A stretch of 64,000 bases of DNA from Myxococcus dinghuensis (GCF_024198235.1 NZ_JAKCFB010000029.1:1-64000), one strand, 5' to 3'. Positions 28,167 through 37,571 are shown, counted from the stretch's first letter. Numbers and translations: made by a program. The notes: generated from the sequence alone by a model not told the origin.

Positions 28167-29513
28167 GTGAACTTCTCGCACTCGGTCATCCTCCCTTTCA
28201 CCCCCGCCACCGTCGACGCCGCCTCCCACTTCGCGCGGGAGCTCGAAGGCAGGGCGGAGGTGGTGCTGGCGGGAGAGGGCGAGCCGACCGTGGCCCCGCG
28301 CCCCGGGCTGCACGTGTTGAACGTCCAGGGAGGCAAGGGCGCGGCCATCCGGGCGGCGCTGCCCCGGGTGACGGGCCCCGTCACCATCCTCCAGGACCCG
28401 GACGCGGCCTACAGCCCGGACGCCTATGAGTCGCTGGTGGGCCCCATCCACGCGGACACCGCGGACGCCGTCTTCGGCCGGCGCACCGGCGCGGGGCTCG
28501 CCCCCGAGCTGCTCGTCGAGCGCGCCCTGGGACACGTCACCCGCTTCGTCACCGACGTGGCCGTCAGCGACCCGCTCAGCGGGGTGCGCGCCTTCCGCAC
28601 GGACGCGCTGCGCTCCGTCAGCCTCACCAGCGACGACGACGCGGTGGACGCGGAGCTGGTGGTGAAGCTGGCCGCGCAGTTGTTCCGCTTCACGGAGGTG
28701 GCCCTGCCGCCGCTGCAGGCCGTGCCCCACCGCCCGCGCGCCGCCCGGCTGTCGCAGCTGCGCACCCTGGTGCGCTACGCCACCGTCCGCGACGACGCGG
28801 ACAACCAGCACGAGGGCTACACCACCCTGGAGCGCATGGACGGCGCCATCCACTACAACCAGTGGCTGGGCCGCCGCTTCCGCGAGCACCTGGGTCGCCG
28901 CGTGCTGGAGATCGGCTCCGGCATCGGCACCATCACCCGCGAGCTGGAGGCGGGCCTGGAGCTGCTCATCGCCCTGGAGGTGGACCCGTTCTACGTGGAC
29001 CGCCTCAAGAACCTCTTCCGCGGCCACCCCCACATCCGCCCGTACCTGTCCGACGTGGCGCTCGCGGACTGGGAGTCCCTCCAGAAGGAGCGGCTGGACA
29101 CCATCGTCCTGTCCAACGTGCTGGAGCACATCCCCGACGACGGCTCGGCGGTGCGGCGCTTCCGGCAGATCCTCACCCCCGGCGGCCGGGTGGTCATCCT
29201 CGTCCCCGCGCTCCCCCAGCTCTTCGGCAGCATCGACGAGGCGGTGGGCCACTACCGCCGCTACACCCCGGACAGCCTGCGCGCGGTGCTGGAGTCCAAC
29301 GGCTTCGAGGTGGAGAAGCTGGAGTGGATGAACCTGGTGGGCATGCCGGGCTGGTTCGTCAACAGCCGCCTGTTCCGCCGCCGCTCCGTGCCCAAGCTCC
29401 AGCTCAAGCTCTACGACACGCTGGCGCCCCTGTTCGCGCGCGCCGAGGCCCACGTGAAGCTGCCGGTGGGCATGAGCCTGTTCGCCGTCGCGCGCGCCAC
29501 CAACGACGCCTGA
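28167..29513 (+). CDS. Fused GT2-like glycosyltransferase and SAM methyltransferase
   Basis: 448 aa from GTG 28167-28169, preceded by GGGAG at six nt. Residues about 1-200 resemble dolichol-phosphate-mannose-synthase-like GT2 enzymes: NVQGGKGAAIRAALPRVTGP, TILQDPDAAYSPDAY (D-x-D-like) and VFGRRTG. The first beta-strand is shortened, so this half may be weak or inactive. Residues about 240-448 form a class I methyltransferase with VLEIGSGIGTITRELEAGL, LIALEVDP and IVLSNVLEHIPDD. One protein could thus link sugar transfer to methylation or capping. It is divergent from wzc (208 bp apart) and ends in a strong hairpin. Confidence 0.82.
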   Translation: MNFSHSVILPFTPATVDAASHFARELEGRAEVVLAGEGEPTVAPRPGLHVLNVQGGKGAAIRAALPRVTGPVTILQDPDAAYSPDAYESLVGPIHADTADAVFGRRTGAGLAPELLVERALGHVTRFVTDVAVSDPLSGVRAFRTDALRSVSLTSDDDAVDAELVVKLAAQLFRFTEVALPPLQAVPHRPRAARLSQLRTLVRYATVRDDADNQHEGYTTLERMDGAIHYNQWLGRRFREHLGRRVLEIGSGIGTITRELEAGLELLIALEVDPFYVDRLKNLFRGHPHIRPYLSDVALADWESLQKERLDTIVLSNVLEHIPDDGSAVRRFRQILTPGGRVVILVPALPQLFGSIDEAVGHYRRYTPDSLRAVLESNGFEVEKLEWMNLVGMPGWFVNSRLFRRRSVPKLQLKLYDTLAPLFARAEAHVKLPVGMSLFAVARATNDA

Positions 29514-29872
29514 GCCCGCACCGGTGACGAGCCCGCACCCCTCCAGGTGCGGGCCGAACCCAGACACCCCGCACGTCCCCGCGGGCCCCTGGCTCCCGTG
29601 CTCCTCCGGGTCACACCCGCGCCGCGGATTTTCGCGACTGTCCACGCTTCAATGAATCACAAACACGACCTGCCCTGCGGGACAGGGTGGTGGATGCCCT
29701 CGCAACGTTTGCGGCATCCGCAAAAACTTGTCACACGACTGTGTGTCAGTCATCACCCGGGGATTGGGACAAACGGGCGGAAGGATTGAAACCGGACTGG
29801 CCGTGAACCGGGCCCACGGATTGCTTTGGAGGCTGGCGCCACTCGCCGCCGCCCGCAGGCAAGGAGCCGCTG
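29514..29872. other. Intergenic region upstream of the pil operon
   Basis: 359 bases without a gene. It holds the terminator-like hairpin at 29,531-29,554, a CCCTG/CAGGG hairpin at 29,673-29,687, a perfect TTTGCGG-CAT-CCGCAAA palindrome at 29,708-29,724 and a CACAC-GACT-GTGTG palindrome at 29,732-29,745. The last two lie 130-165 bp before pilX and are plausible operator sites. AAGGAG at about 29,861 is the pilX ribosome site. I could not place a convincing sigma-70 or sigma-54 promoter. Confidence 0.5.
29531..29554 (+). terminator. Hairpin after the GT2-methyltransferase gene
   Basis: A perfect 9-bp stem GCCCGCACC/GGTGCGGGC with a 6-nt loop, starting 17 bp after the stop codon. No T-run follows. 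The most likely role is transcription termination between the polysaccharide island and the pil operon. Confidence 0.65.
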
Positions 29873-30610
29873 GTGCCCCGCAATCCCTTCCATCCGAGGT
29901 CCCGCCGTACTCGCCGTGGCTTCGTGCTGTTGCTGGCCCTGGGCCTGCTCGTGCTCGTCACCGCCGCGGTGATGATGTCCCTGCGGGCCGTCAGCACGGA
30001 GAGCCAGCTCCAGGCGCATGAGCGCCGGGCGCGCGAGGCGTTCTTCGCCGCCGAGGCGGGCATGGCGGAGGCGCGCGTCATCCTCCAGGTCCTCATGGCG
30101 GAGACGGACACCAACTACAGCAACGTCATGATGCAGTTGGGCAATGCCTACCGTCCTGGTGGTGGCGTGGACCGGGGCTACATCAACATCGACAACGACG
30201 AGCCGGGGTTGCCCAACCCGATGCAGCCCGGCGGCTTCGAGTGGTACGAGGTCCTCCCCTGGACGCAGTACACCCTGGCGCGGGGCACCGCCGTCCTCGA
30301 CCAGGACATGAAGGGGCCGGACGGCTCGGACATCGTCGAGTACCCGAACCCCACCAACGTCCGCTACCGCGTGTTCCTCGCGGACGACGACGACGACGTC
30401 ATCGCCAACGCCCGGCGCGTCGACAGCAACAACCAGGTGTGGCTCGTCGCCGTGGGCGAGGTGCGCCCGGCCCAGGGCCAGCCCTACCGCACCATCATCC
30501 GCTCGCTCGTCACCAACACGAAGGGCCTGGGCGCGGGCAACTGCACCTACGGCGTGAAGATGGGCTGCAACGGCACGGGCACCGCGAGCAGCGCCGGCCT
30601 GCAGCTCTGA
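29873..30610 (+). CDS. pilX: PilX-like minor pilin (GspK-type)
   Basis: 245 aa from GTG 29873 with AAGGAG upstream. A basic leader ends at RRGFVLLLALGLLVLVTAAV, giving a prepilin-peptidase site after Gly16. The mature protein lacks Glu at position 5, as expected for PilX/GspK subunits at the pilus tip. FFAAEAGMAEAR after the helix is typical of the PilX N-terminal family. It is first of five genes (pilX-pilY1-pilV-pilW-fimU). In M. xanthus such sets build the priming complex on which the major pilin PilA polymerises (established for that species). Contains few cysteines, all near the C-terminus. Confidence 0.85.
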   Translation: MPRNPFHPRSRRTRRGFVLLLALGLLVLVTAAVMMSLRAVSTESQLQAHERRAREAFFAAEAGMAEARVILQVLMAETDTNYSNVMMQLGNAYRPGGGVDRGYINIDNDEPGLPNPMQPGGFEWYEVLPWTQYTLARGTAVLDQDMKGPDGSDIVEYPNPTNVRYRVFLADDDDDVIANARRVDSNNQVWLVAVGEVRPAQGQPYRTIIRSLVTNTKGLGAGNCTYGVKMGCNGTGTASSAGLQL

Positions 30611-30661
30611 GCCCCCTTCGACCTCCCCGCATTCCCTCACTTCGAACACGGAGTCCCATCC

Positions 30662-33600
30662 ATGCGCTCCTCACGCATCGCGCAGGTCCTCCTCGCGGCG
30701 CTCGTCGCCGTGGCGGGGGTCGTCCTCGCCCAGGACGACAACGAGTCGGGCGGTTCCTCCCAGCCGCTGTGCATCGACACGACCAACCAGGACAAACAGC
30801 CGGACTTCAGCGCGGACGCCGGCTACCCCAGCGCCATCCTGGTCACCAACGACAACCCACCCAAGCTGAGGCTCAACACCAACCTCAACGTCCTGAACCC
30901 GGAGAAGATCATCCTGCCCTTCGAGCAGGACCTGGATGCCCTCATCGTCTACGACCACGCGGGTGGCGGCGCCTCCAGCACGCTGGGCTGGTTCTACTAC
31001 GACGAGCTCATCGCGGCCGGCTACGTCGACGACCACGGCACGCCCGACGAGTCGGACGACGACACGCTGAAGGACACGAACAACAACGGCGTGCCCGACT
31101 TCCACGAGGACCTCTTCAACGTCTCCGCGGGGCCCAACGCCCGCCCCTACATCGGCACGGGCCCGCGCTGCCCCAACCGCGCGACCTTCGTCCACACGCT
31201 GGCGGACGGACGGAAGGTGACGCTGCGGGAGCCGGAGCTGCAGTTCGGCGCCTGCTCCGTGGCGTCCACCTACCGGGCCGGCCAGGGCCCCAAGCGCTGG
31301 TACGGCGAAGTCAGCGACGGCTATCCGCCGCAGCCGACGACAGGAGGGGTCGTGGGCCAGGGCGTGCGCGAGGCCTGGAAGGACCTGCTCACGAACGGCG
31401 GCGACGACGGCGCGCTCAAGGCCGCGGCCATCACCTCCGGCGCCATCGACGAGTATTTCAGCGACCGCGGCCTGTTCCCCCACATCCCCAACCTGCTCGA
31501 GCCCCGCCACCCGCTCAACGGGAACAAGGGCATCGGCAACTTCGTCTTCCTGGCCACGGACGACGACGAGAACTCCGGCGGCCAGGGCCGGCGCTGCCCC
31601 ATCCCCGGAGAGAGCACCAACTCCAGCCCCATCGCCGAGTGCCTCCAGCCCCGGACGGGCTGGACGGTGGATGCCTCCGGCAGCGTCGTCCGCTCCGACT
31701 ACTCCTGGGACCGCTCGGAGACCGACGACGGCGTCCCCGACTACAAGGCCTCCGCCTTCGACAGCTCCGGGCGCCTCATCACCGGCAAGAACCCGCGCGC
31801 CGCCATCACCAAGGCGGAGGACCAGCGCGTCCCGCTCGGGCGGCTGCAGGCCAAACGCGAAATCGTCTTCTTCCTCGTCGCCTACGTGGAGCAGCGCTAC
31901 GGCCCCTCCACCGACTCCTGCCTCATCACCCGCCCGGTCAACGATGGGCGTCAGGTCCAGTGCGACCTGTGGATGAACGGCGACATCAACGTCTTCTTCT
32001 CCAAGACGCCGCTCAACATGGACCTGCACCAGAGCCTGGGGGACATCGTCATCCAGAACCTGGACCTCGCCGGGGACTGGCTGCACTGGGATTCGTACTA
32101 CCGGCTGCAGAACGACCCCGCCTATGGCGGCATCACCTTCACCGCGGGCCAGACGCAGAAGGTCCCCGCCATCCAGCGCCGCGCCGCGCACACCGTCGTG
32201 GGCGCGCCGCGCGACAACCCGCTGGTGTGGATCCTCGGCTGGGAGGACCAGAACTCGGGCGGCGACCGCACGTACAACGACATCGTCATCCTCATCAACA
32301 AACAGAACAACGGCTCGTTCCGCTCGGACGTGGTGTCGGACATCTCGCCGGAGTTCTCCCGCGACTACACCATCACCGAGGTCACCTTCACCGTCGACGA
32401 CGAGGCCTTCTACAAGGGCGCGGGCGGCACCACCAACGCGTGCCGCCGCACCGGCCCCCTGCCGGATGGGACCATCGGCCAGCTCACCCCGAAAATCACC
32501 TACGAGGTGGCGCTGGACTGCAAGGTCTGCACGTCCGACTGTGATGGCAGCAGCCCCGTCTTCGAGAAGAACCCCTCGCCGGCCTGGGTGACCGTTCCGC
32601 TGCCGGCCTCCACCGATGGCCAGCACCGCACCGCCACCGCGGTGCTCAACGACTTCCTGGCCAAGGGCCGGGTGGGCACGCAGCTGTGCTGGCGCGCGGT
32701 GCTCGAGAGCCCCGGCGAGGGCTGCCAGCCCACCATCCACAACATCAACGTCTCCTACAAGGCCCAGCGCAGCGGCCAGTACGGCCGCGCGTCCATCATC
32801 CCCATGGCCAACGCCATCATCTACGGCGTGCACGAGACGCCGGGGCGCGCGTGGTTCGCGGACGGCGGCGTCGACCAGGTGTCCACCCGTCCCTACGACA
32901 GCCTGCCGGACACGGCGGACCGCGGACATGTCTTCCTGAAGAAGCTGTACGAGCCCGCGAGCCTGGACGAGTACGCGCCTCCGTCCATCGTCTGGGATTC
33001 GGGCAAGTGGATGCGGGACCTGATGGCTGGCCTGGAGACAGGCGGTGGCGACCCACTCAACGTCCGCAAGCTCCTGACCTGGGACTCCTCCACCGGCAAG
33101 GCGCGTGACGTGAAGGACCTCATGGCGCGAGACAATGGAGGCAGTCCGCTCTTCCCGGACACGCTCTGCGCGTTGCGCTCCGGCAGCGTCTATCTGTACG
33201 ACCTGAACAAGAAGGACGCGTGCAACGGCGACGACCGGGTGATGCTGCGCGACTGGCTGTATGGCTGGGAGAACCGCGAGGCGGCGACGGCGCGCCAGCG
33301 GATGCGCACCTGGCCGCTGGGGGGCATCAACCTCTCCACCGTGGCCGTCATCGGACCGCCGAGCCCGCCGGGCTGGCTCGTCACGTCCAACAACCGCGCC
33401 GAGTACGACCGCTACATCGCGGGCTTCCAGAGCCGCCCGCTCGTGGCGAAGCGGCGCACGGTGACCTACGTGGGCTCCACCCAGGGCTACCTGCACGCGC
33501 TCGGGACGGGCCTGTTCAAGACGGGTGACGACCCGTGCACCACCACCCAGGTGGAGTACCAGGGCTACTTCGGCCGCACCACGGGCTGCGCCAACGACTA

Positions 33601-35104
33601 CGGCGGCGGCGAGGAGCTCTTCGCGTACCTGCCGTTCAAGATGCTGCCCTACTACGTGGAGAACTACCGGCGCGGGAACGACAAGTACTCGGAGACGCGC
33701 GCCAGCATGGACGCCACGCCGTCGGTGGCGGACGTGGACCTGGGCGTGGGCTCCGCCTACGACGCGGTGACGGGCTACGACCACACCACCACCACGAACC
33801 GCGCCAACGCCTGGACGTTGGACCCCTCGGGAGGAAGCGGAGGGGCCCGCACGGTGCTCGCCACCGCCACCGGCGTGAACCAGGGCCTGTTCTTCGCGTT
33901 GGACATCACCGACCCCAGCGACACGGACAACTACCCCCGTCCGCTGTGGGAGTTCGACATGAAGCGCGACCTGTTCACCACGTCCGGCGGCGTGCCGTGC
34001 TACGCAGCCAGCAGCACCTGCAAGACGCTGACCCAGATCTTCGCGGGCGAGAGCGGCAACCCCATGACGCCGGACACGAAGGGCTCCCGGCACGCGCCCA
34101 CCCTCGTCCGGATGAACTTCGCCAGCGGCGGCAACAAGTGGGTGTCCATCTTCGGCACCGACTACATCCCCGAGACCAACACGGGCGGGACGCTCTACCT
34201 CGTCGACGTCAAGACCGGCCTGCCCGCGCAGGTGCCGGGCGGCACGCTCAAGTCGCGACTGGCGGGCATCGTCACGTTGGGCACCACCTCCGCGGACCGC
34301 AACGAGGGCGTCGGCGGTGAACCGGTGGCCCTGGACGTCAACGGCGACGGGACGATGGACGTCATCTACGTCCCCTCCACGTCGGGGAAGATCTACCGCA
34401 TCAACACCGCGTTCGTGGATGTGACCAAGAAGCTGGGGAAGGTCCTCTCCTCGTGTGTCGTCGCGGACGCGAAGACGGTCACCAACGTCAGCGGCGCGGA
34501 CCGTCCCTACCAGCGCATCTTCTCCTCCATCGCCGCGACCGTCACCAGCGGCGGCGGCAACAAGACGGTGCGGCTGTACTTCGGCACGGGCAACAACCCG
34601 GACATCGCCAACGAGGACGTGGACCGGCCGGACCTGGGCTCCCGGCCGCACTACAACGTCTTCGCCTTCGACGACCCCAACCCCATGCCCACCAGCCGCC
34701 CGGGGGACAACTGCCCGGGGCAGCTCGCGTGGGTGAAGGAGCTGGGCACGGGGCAGACGCTCTGGGGCGGCGTGACGGCCACGGACACCGGCGTGTTCAC
34801 CACCACCGCGGTGGGCACGTCCGCCAGCGCGTGCGACCTGTCCAGCGACACCAACGGGCGCATCTACGCCTTCACCACGTCAGGCACCCCCATGGCCGGC
34901 AACGACTCCGACCTGGGCGGCCAGGGCACGCACGCCCCCGTCATCTACGACAACCACCTCATCGCCCTCACCGCGGACGGCCGCTACCTCCAGAAGGGCA
35001 AGGGCAAGTTCAACCAGCCCACGGGCAACGGCACCGTCTTCCGGTCCAAGGTGCTCATCTGGGACGTGCGCCCCGGCTCGCGCATCCAGCAGGTGGTGCC
35101 ATGA
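30662..35104 (+). CDS. pilY1: PilY1-type pilus tip protein
   Basis: 1,480 aa, larger than the usual 1,000-1,200. A signal peptide (LLAALVAVAGVVLAQDD) is followed by a region of about 850 residues unrelated to adhesin domains I know, except a DUF4114-like segment near residue 540 (DRTYNDIVILINKQ). The C-terminal PilY1 beta-propeller starts near residue 940-980 (GGGEELFAYLPFKMLPYYVE at about 981). A calcium-binding loop DVNGDGTMDV lies at about 1224-1233, the site that in Pseudomonas PilY1 controls pilus extension. Many cysteines suggest disulfides. It starts 51 bp after pilX and its stop overlaps pilV as ATGA. It is exported and carried on the pilus tip, where it may act in adhesion or surface sensing. 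Confidence 0.9.
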   Translation: MRSSRIAQVLLAALVAVAGVVLAQDDNESGGSSQPLCIDTTNQDKQPDFSADAGYPSAILVTNDNPPKLRLNTNLNVLNPEKIILPFEQDLDALIVYDHAGGGASSTLGWFYYDELIAAGYVDDHGTPDESDDDTLKDTNNNGVPDFHEDLFNVSAGPNARPYIGTGPRCPNRATFVHTLADGRKVTLREPELQFGACSVASTYRAGQGPKRWYGEVSDGYPPQPTTGGVVGQGVREAWKDLLTNGGDDGALKAAAITSGAIDEYFSDRGLFPHIPNLLEPRHPLNGNKGIGNFVFLATDDDENSGGQGRRCPIPGESTNSSPIAECLQPRTGWTVDASGSVVRSDYSWDRSETDDGVPDYKASAFDSSGRLITGKNPRAAITKAEDQRVPLGRLQAKREIVFFLVAYVEQRYGPSTDSCLITRPVNDGRQVQCDLWMNGDINVFFSKTPLNMDLHQSLGDIVIQNLDLAGDWLHWDSYYRLQNDPAYGGITFTAGQTQKVPAIQRRAAHTVVGAPRDNPLVWILGWEDQNSGGDRTYNDIVILINKQNNGSFRSDVVSDISPEFSRDYTITEVTFTVDDEAFYKGAGGTTNACRRTGPLPDGTIGQLTPKITYEVALDCKVCTSDCDGSSPVFEKNPSPAWVTVPLPASTDGQHRTATAVLNDFLAKGRVGTQLCWRAVLESPGEGCQPTIHNINVSYKAQRSGQYGRASIIPMANAIIYGVHETPGRAWFADGGVDQVSTRPYDSLPDTADRGHVFLKKLYEPASLDEYAPPSIVWDSGKWMRDLMAGLETGGGDPLNVRKLLTWDSSTGKARDVKDLMARDNGGSPLFPDTLCALRSGSVYLYDLNKKDACNGDDRVMLRDWLYGWENREAATARQRMRTWPLGGINLSTVAVIGPPSPPGWLVTSNNRAEYDRYIAGFQSRPLVAKRRTVTYVGSTQGYLHALGTGLFKTGDDPCTTTQVEYQGYFGRTTGCANDYGGGEELFAYLPFKMLPYYVENYRRGNDKYSETRASMDATPSVADVDLGVGSAYDAVTGYDHTTTTNRANAWTLDPSGGSGGARTVLATATGVNQGLFFALDITDPSDTDNYPRPLWEFDMKRDLFTTSGGVPCYAASSTCKTLTQIFAGESGNPMTPDTKGSRHAPTLVRMNFASGGNKWVSIFGTDYIPETNTGGTLYLVDVKTGLPAQVPGGTLKSRLAGIVTLGTTSADRNEGVGGEPVALDVNGDGTMDVIYVPSTSGKIYRINTAFVDVTKKLGKVLSSCVVADAKTVTNVSGADRPYQRIFSSIAATVTSGGGNKTVRLYFGTGNNPDIANEDVDRPDLGSRPHYNVFAFDDPNPMPTSRPGDNCPGQLAWVKELGTGQTLWGGVTATDTGVFTTTAVGTSASACDLSSDTNGRIYAFTTSGTPMAGNDSDLGGQGTHAPVIYDNHLIALTADGRYLQKGKGKFNQPTGNGTVFRSKVLIWDVRPGSRIQQVVP

Positions 35105-35628
35105 CGACGCGCGCCACCGGGCGAGGCGCGCGCGGGCTGTCGCTCCTGGAGGCGCTGGCCACCGCGGCGGTGCTGGCGCTGGGCATCGTCGGGGTGATGT
35201 CCACCCTCCACGCCGCCTCGAAGCAGAACCGCCGCAACAACATCCAGAACCAGGCGACGCTCATCGCGGAGCAGGAGCTGGAGCGCATCGTGGGCCTGCG
35301 CTGCGACGGCGTCAGCACCACCTCCCCCTGCGCCAACATCCAGGCGCTGGATGGCAGGGCGCGCAAGGTGTACTGGTCCGCCAACGGCGAGCCCTCGGAC
35401 GCGCCCCCCCTCCCGGGCGCGCCTCCCTCGCTGCTGTACACGGTGGCGGTGGACGTGGACCCACCGTTCGAGGCCACCGAGACGGGCTCGCCGTCGCTCA
35501 CGCGCACGGCGACGCCGCCCGCGTCCCTTCCCCTCAACGCGGTCGTCAACGTCCGGGTGACGGTGAGCTGGGCGGAGCCCCGCTCGTCGCGCCGCGCGGT
35601 GGCGCTGCAGACCCGGATGTCGCGATGA
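35101..35628 (+). CDS. pilV: PilV-like minor pilin
   Basis: 175 aa. The leader ends in ARGLSLLEALATAAVLALGI: cleavage after Gly12, with Glu at mature position 5. The start overlaps the pilY1 stop (ATGA) and its own stop overlaps pilW (ATGA), so translation is coupled. It has one disulfide-range cysteine pair (RCDG, PCAN). The PilV assignment rests on size, order and the pilin helix; the globular part is too variable to be sure. Confidence 0.82.
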   Translation: MTTRATGRGARGLSLLEALATAAVLALGIVGVMSTLHAASKQNRRNNIQNQATLIAEQELERIVGLRCDGVSTTSPCANIQALDGRARKVYWSANGEPSDAPPLPGAPPSLLYTVAVDVDPPFEATETGSPSLTRTATPPASLPLNAVVNVRVTVSWAEPRSSRRAVALQTRMSR

Positions 35629-36830
35629 GACACGCTCCCCACGCGCAGGGCTTCACCCTCCTCGAGGTCCTCATCGCCGCGGCCGTCTCGCTCATCATCA
35701 TCGGCGTGGCGCTGACGGCCAGCCTCGAAATCCAGCGGCGCGCGCGGCTGGAGGAGCGCGTCAGCGAGACCCAGAACTCGGGGCGCGCGGCGCGGGACTT
35801 CATCGCCTTCAACATCCAGCGGGCGGGCGCGGGCATGGGCCCCGCCCTCCTCGTCGCGGGCAACGGCGCGGGCCCCGGCGGCCTGGACCTGCGCTACGCG
35901 GTGCTGTCCACCCGCGAGGCGACGTTCGCGGACGCGGACTTCGCGCTCCCCACGGGGCGCTACGCGGGCCTGCGCTCGGACGCGCTGGAGGTCTGGGAGA
36001 CGGACCCCGGGCAGATGCTGCCCCTCAAGGGCTGCAACGACGGCAACGCGAAGCGCTGGCTGGGCAACCAGCTGTGCACCCTCAATCCACCGCTCCCCAC
36101 GCTCGTGAACCGGGTGGTGGCCATCGTGTCCCCGGAGCAGACGACGGGCCGCGCGCTCGCGTGCCTGGGCGTGGTGACGAGCGTGGACCCCATCCGCAAT
36201 CCCCCGGGCGACCCGGACTACTCCGTCACGTGGAGCCCCGGCCTGCCCGGCAAGCCCACCCCGTCGAGCCACCCGTGTGGCGCCGCGCCCCTGAACGCCA
36301 ACCCCCTGTGGGACGCGCGGGACGTCTACCTCATGCCCGTCACGGCGCGGGCCTGGCGCATCTCCTGGGTGGGCGGCGAGCCCGCGCTCCAATACGACGC
36401 GGACGGACCGGCCGGCGCCGCGGGCTACGTCACGCTGTCGCGGGAGATCGAACAACTCCAGGTGCGGATGGGCGTGCAACCCCCGGACGCGGACGCGGGG
36501 CTGATGTTCTTCCCCGACCCCGCCTCCTCACCCGCCCACCCGAGCCTGGACCAGTGCACGCAGGCCACCTGCGGGCCGCTCGTGACGTGGGCCTGGGACG
36601 GAGGAGCGTCGGGCGTGAACCAGGGCGAGGGCAGCGCGCGCGACGAGCTGATGCGCCACGTCCAGGTGGTGGAGCTGGGCATCACCGCGCGCTCGCAGCG
36701 TGTCGACACCGCGCGCGCCCTGCCCGCCGACAGCGGCACCGACGAGGACGGCAACCTCCAGGACGGCTACAAGCGGCGCCACACCGTGGTCCGGCTGGCG
36801 CCGCGCAACTTCGGCTACGCGGGGGACTGA
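35625..36830 (+). CDS. pilW: PilW-like minor pilin
   Basis: 401 aa. The leader AQGFTLLEVLIAAAVSLIII shows cleavage after Gly9 and Glu at mature position 5. Length near 400 and the motif RAARDFIAFNIQRAGAGMG after the helix are typical of PilW. A long C-terminal globular domain carries several cysteines. It overlaps pilV by four bases and ends one base before the next pilin start. It is part of the tip-priming complex, anchored in the inner membrane before assembly. Confidence 0.87.
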   Translation: MRHAPHAQGFTLLEVLIAAAVSLIIIGVALTASLEIQRRARLEERVSETQNSGRAARDFIAFNIQRAGAGMGPALLVAGNGAGPGGLDLRYAVLSTREATFADADFALPTGRYAGLRSDALEVWETDPGQMLPLKGCNDGNAKRWLGNQLCTLNPPLPTLVNRVVAIVSPEQTTGRALACLGVVTSVDPIRNPPGDPDYSVTWSPGLPGKPTPSSHPCGAAPLNANPLWDARDVYLMPVTARAWRISWVGGEPALQYDADGPAGAAGYVTLSREIEQLQVRMGVQPPDADAGLMFFPDPASSPAHPSLDQCTQATCGPLVTWAWDGGASGVNQGEGSARDELMRHVQVVELGITARSQRVDTARALPADSGTDEDGNLQDGYKRRHTVVRLAPRNFGYAGD

Positions 36831-36831
36831 C

Positions 36832-37479
36832 ATGAGACACACGCCCAGGGGACTGACGCTGCTGGAGGTCCTCACCGTCCTCGCGCTGGTGGGGCTCTTC
36901 GCGGGCATGTCCGTCAGCGGCATCCGCGGCATGGTGGCCCGGCAGCGCGTCAGCGACACGGAGCGACAGGTGTTGATGATGATGCAGGAGGCGCGGCAGA
37001 AGTCGCGCGCCACGGGTCAGGCGGTGCGGCTGACGCGCTCGACGGAGCTCGAGGGAGGCGTGGCGGTGACGCGCCTGCGGTGGGAGGCGCTGGCCTGCTC
37101 GGACGACTGGGGCACCCAGTGCCCCATGGCGGCCTGCCAGACGAAGGAGTGCGGCGAGGGCGGCTGCGTGTGTCCGGAGCGCGGCCCGGGCGTCGTCGTC
37201 CCCCGCCAGCTCGACGTGAGCAGCGTGGTGGGGCTGTGTTGGATGGGCGCCCCCGAACCCGGGAGCTCAGCCCCCGGCGTCGTGCGCGCGACGTCCGGAC
37301 GCACCTGCGACGTCGCCAACCCGCGCCCCGTCGACGGGCAGTTGGTGCTCCTGCGAGACCTGAGCCCGCGCGGCGCCCCGCTGTGGCGCCCCGACGTGGT
37401 GCTGCAGGTGGACACGCTCTCCGGCGCCACCCGCTCGCTGGACTGCACCCGCGCTCCGACCACCACCGGCTGCCTCTAG
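36832..37479 (+). CDS. fimU: FimU/GspH-like minor pilin
   Basis: 215 aa from the ATG one base after the pilW stop. The leader is only six residues plus Gly7, then LTLLEVLTVLALVGLFAGMS with Glu at mature position 5. It has a GspH/FimU-type helix and a cysteine-rich middle (about 95-125; CPMAACQTKECGEGGCVCPE) which is unusual and may hold several disulfides. It is last gene of the pil operon; a strong hairpin begins at the stop codon. Confidence 0.8.
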   Translation: MRHTPRGLTLLEVLTVLALVGLFAGMSVSGIRGMVARQRVSDTERQVLMMMQEARQKSRATGQAVRLTRSTELEGGVAVTRLRWEALACSDDWGTQCPMAACQTKECGEGGCVCPERGPGVVVPRQLDVSSVVGLCWMGAPEPGSSAPGVVRATSGRTCDVANPRPVDGQLVLLRDLSPRGAPLWRPDVVLQVDTLSGATRSLDCTRAPTTTGCL

Positions 37480-37512
37480 CCGTCCGCGTGCGGGCTTCCC
37501 CGCGCGGACGGC
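37479..37512 (+). terminator. Hairpin ending the pil operon
   Basis: Arms GCCGTCCGCG (37479-37488) and CGCGGACGGC (37503-37512) pair perfectly over 10 bp. A further CGGG/CCCG stem closes over a CTTC tetraloop inside. It begins in the fimU stop codon. No T-tract follows. Confidence 0.7.
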
Positions 37513-37571
37513 GGCTCTATACTCGGGACCGCCCCACCGCCATCGGCGGTGAAGCCCGAGGACATGTGACG

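Noticed and set aside
30671..34651. Long minus-strand open frame opposite pilY1
   Set aside because: Low-complexity Val/Ala/Arg-rich translation without motifs, fully opposite a clear PilY1 protein.
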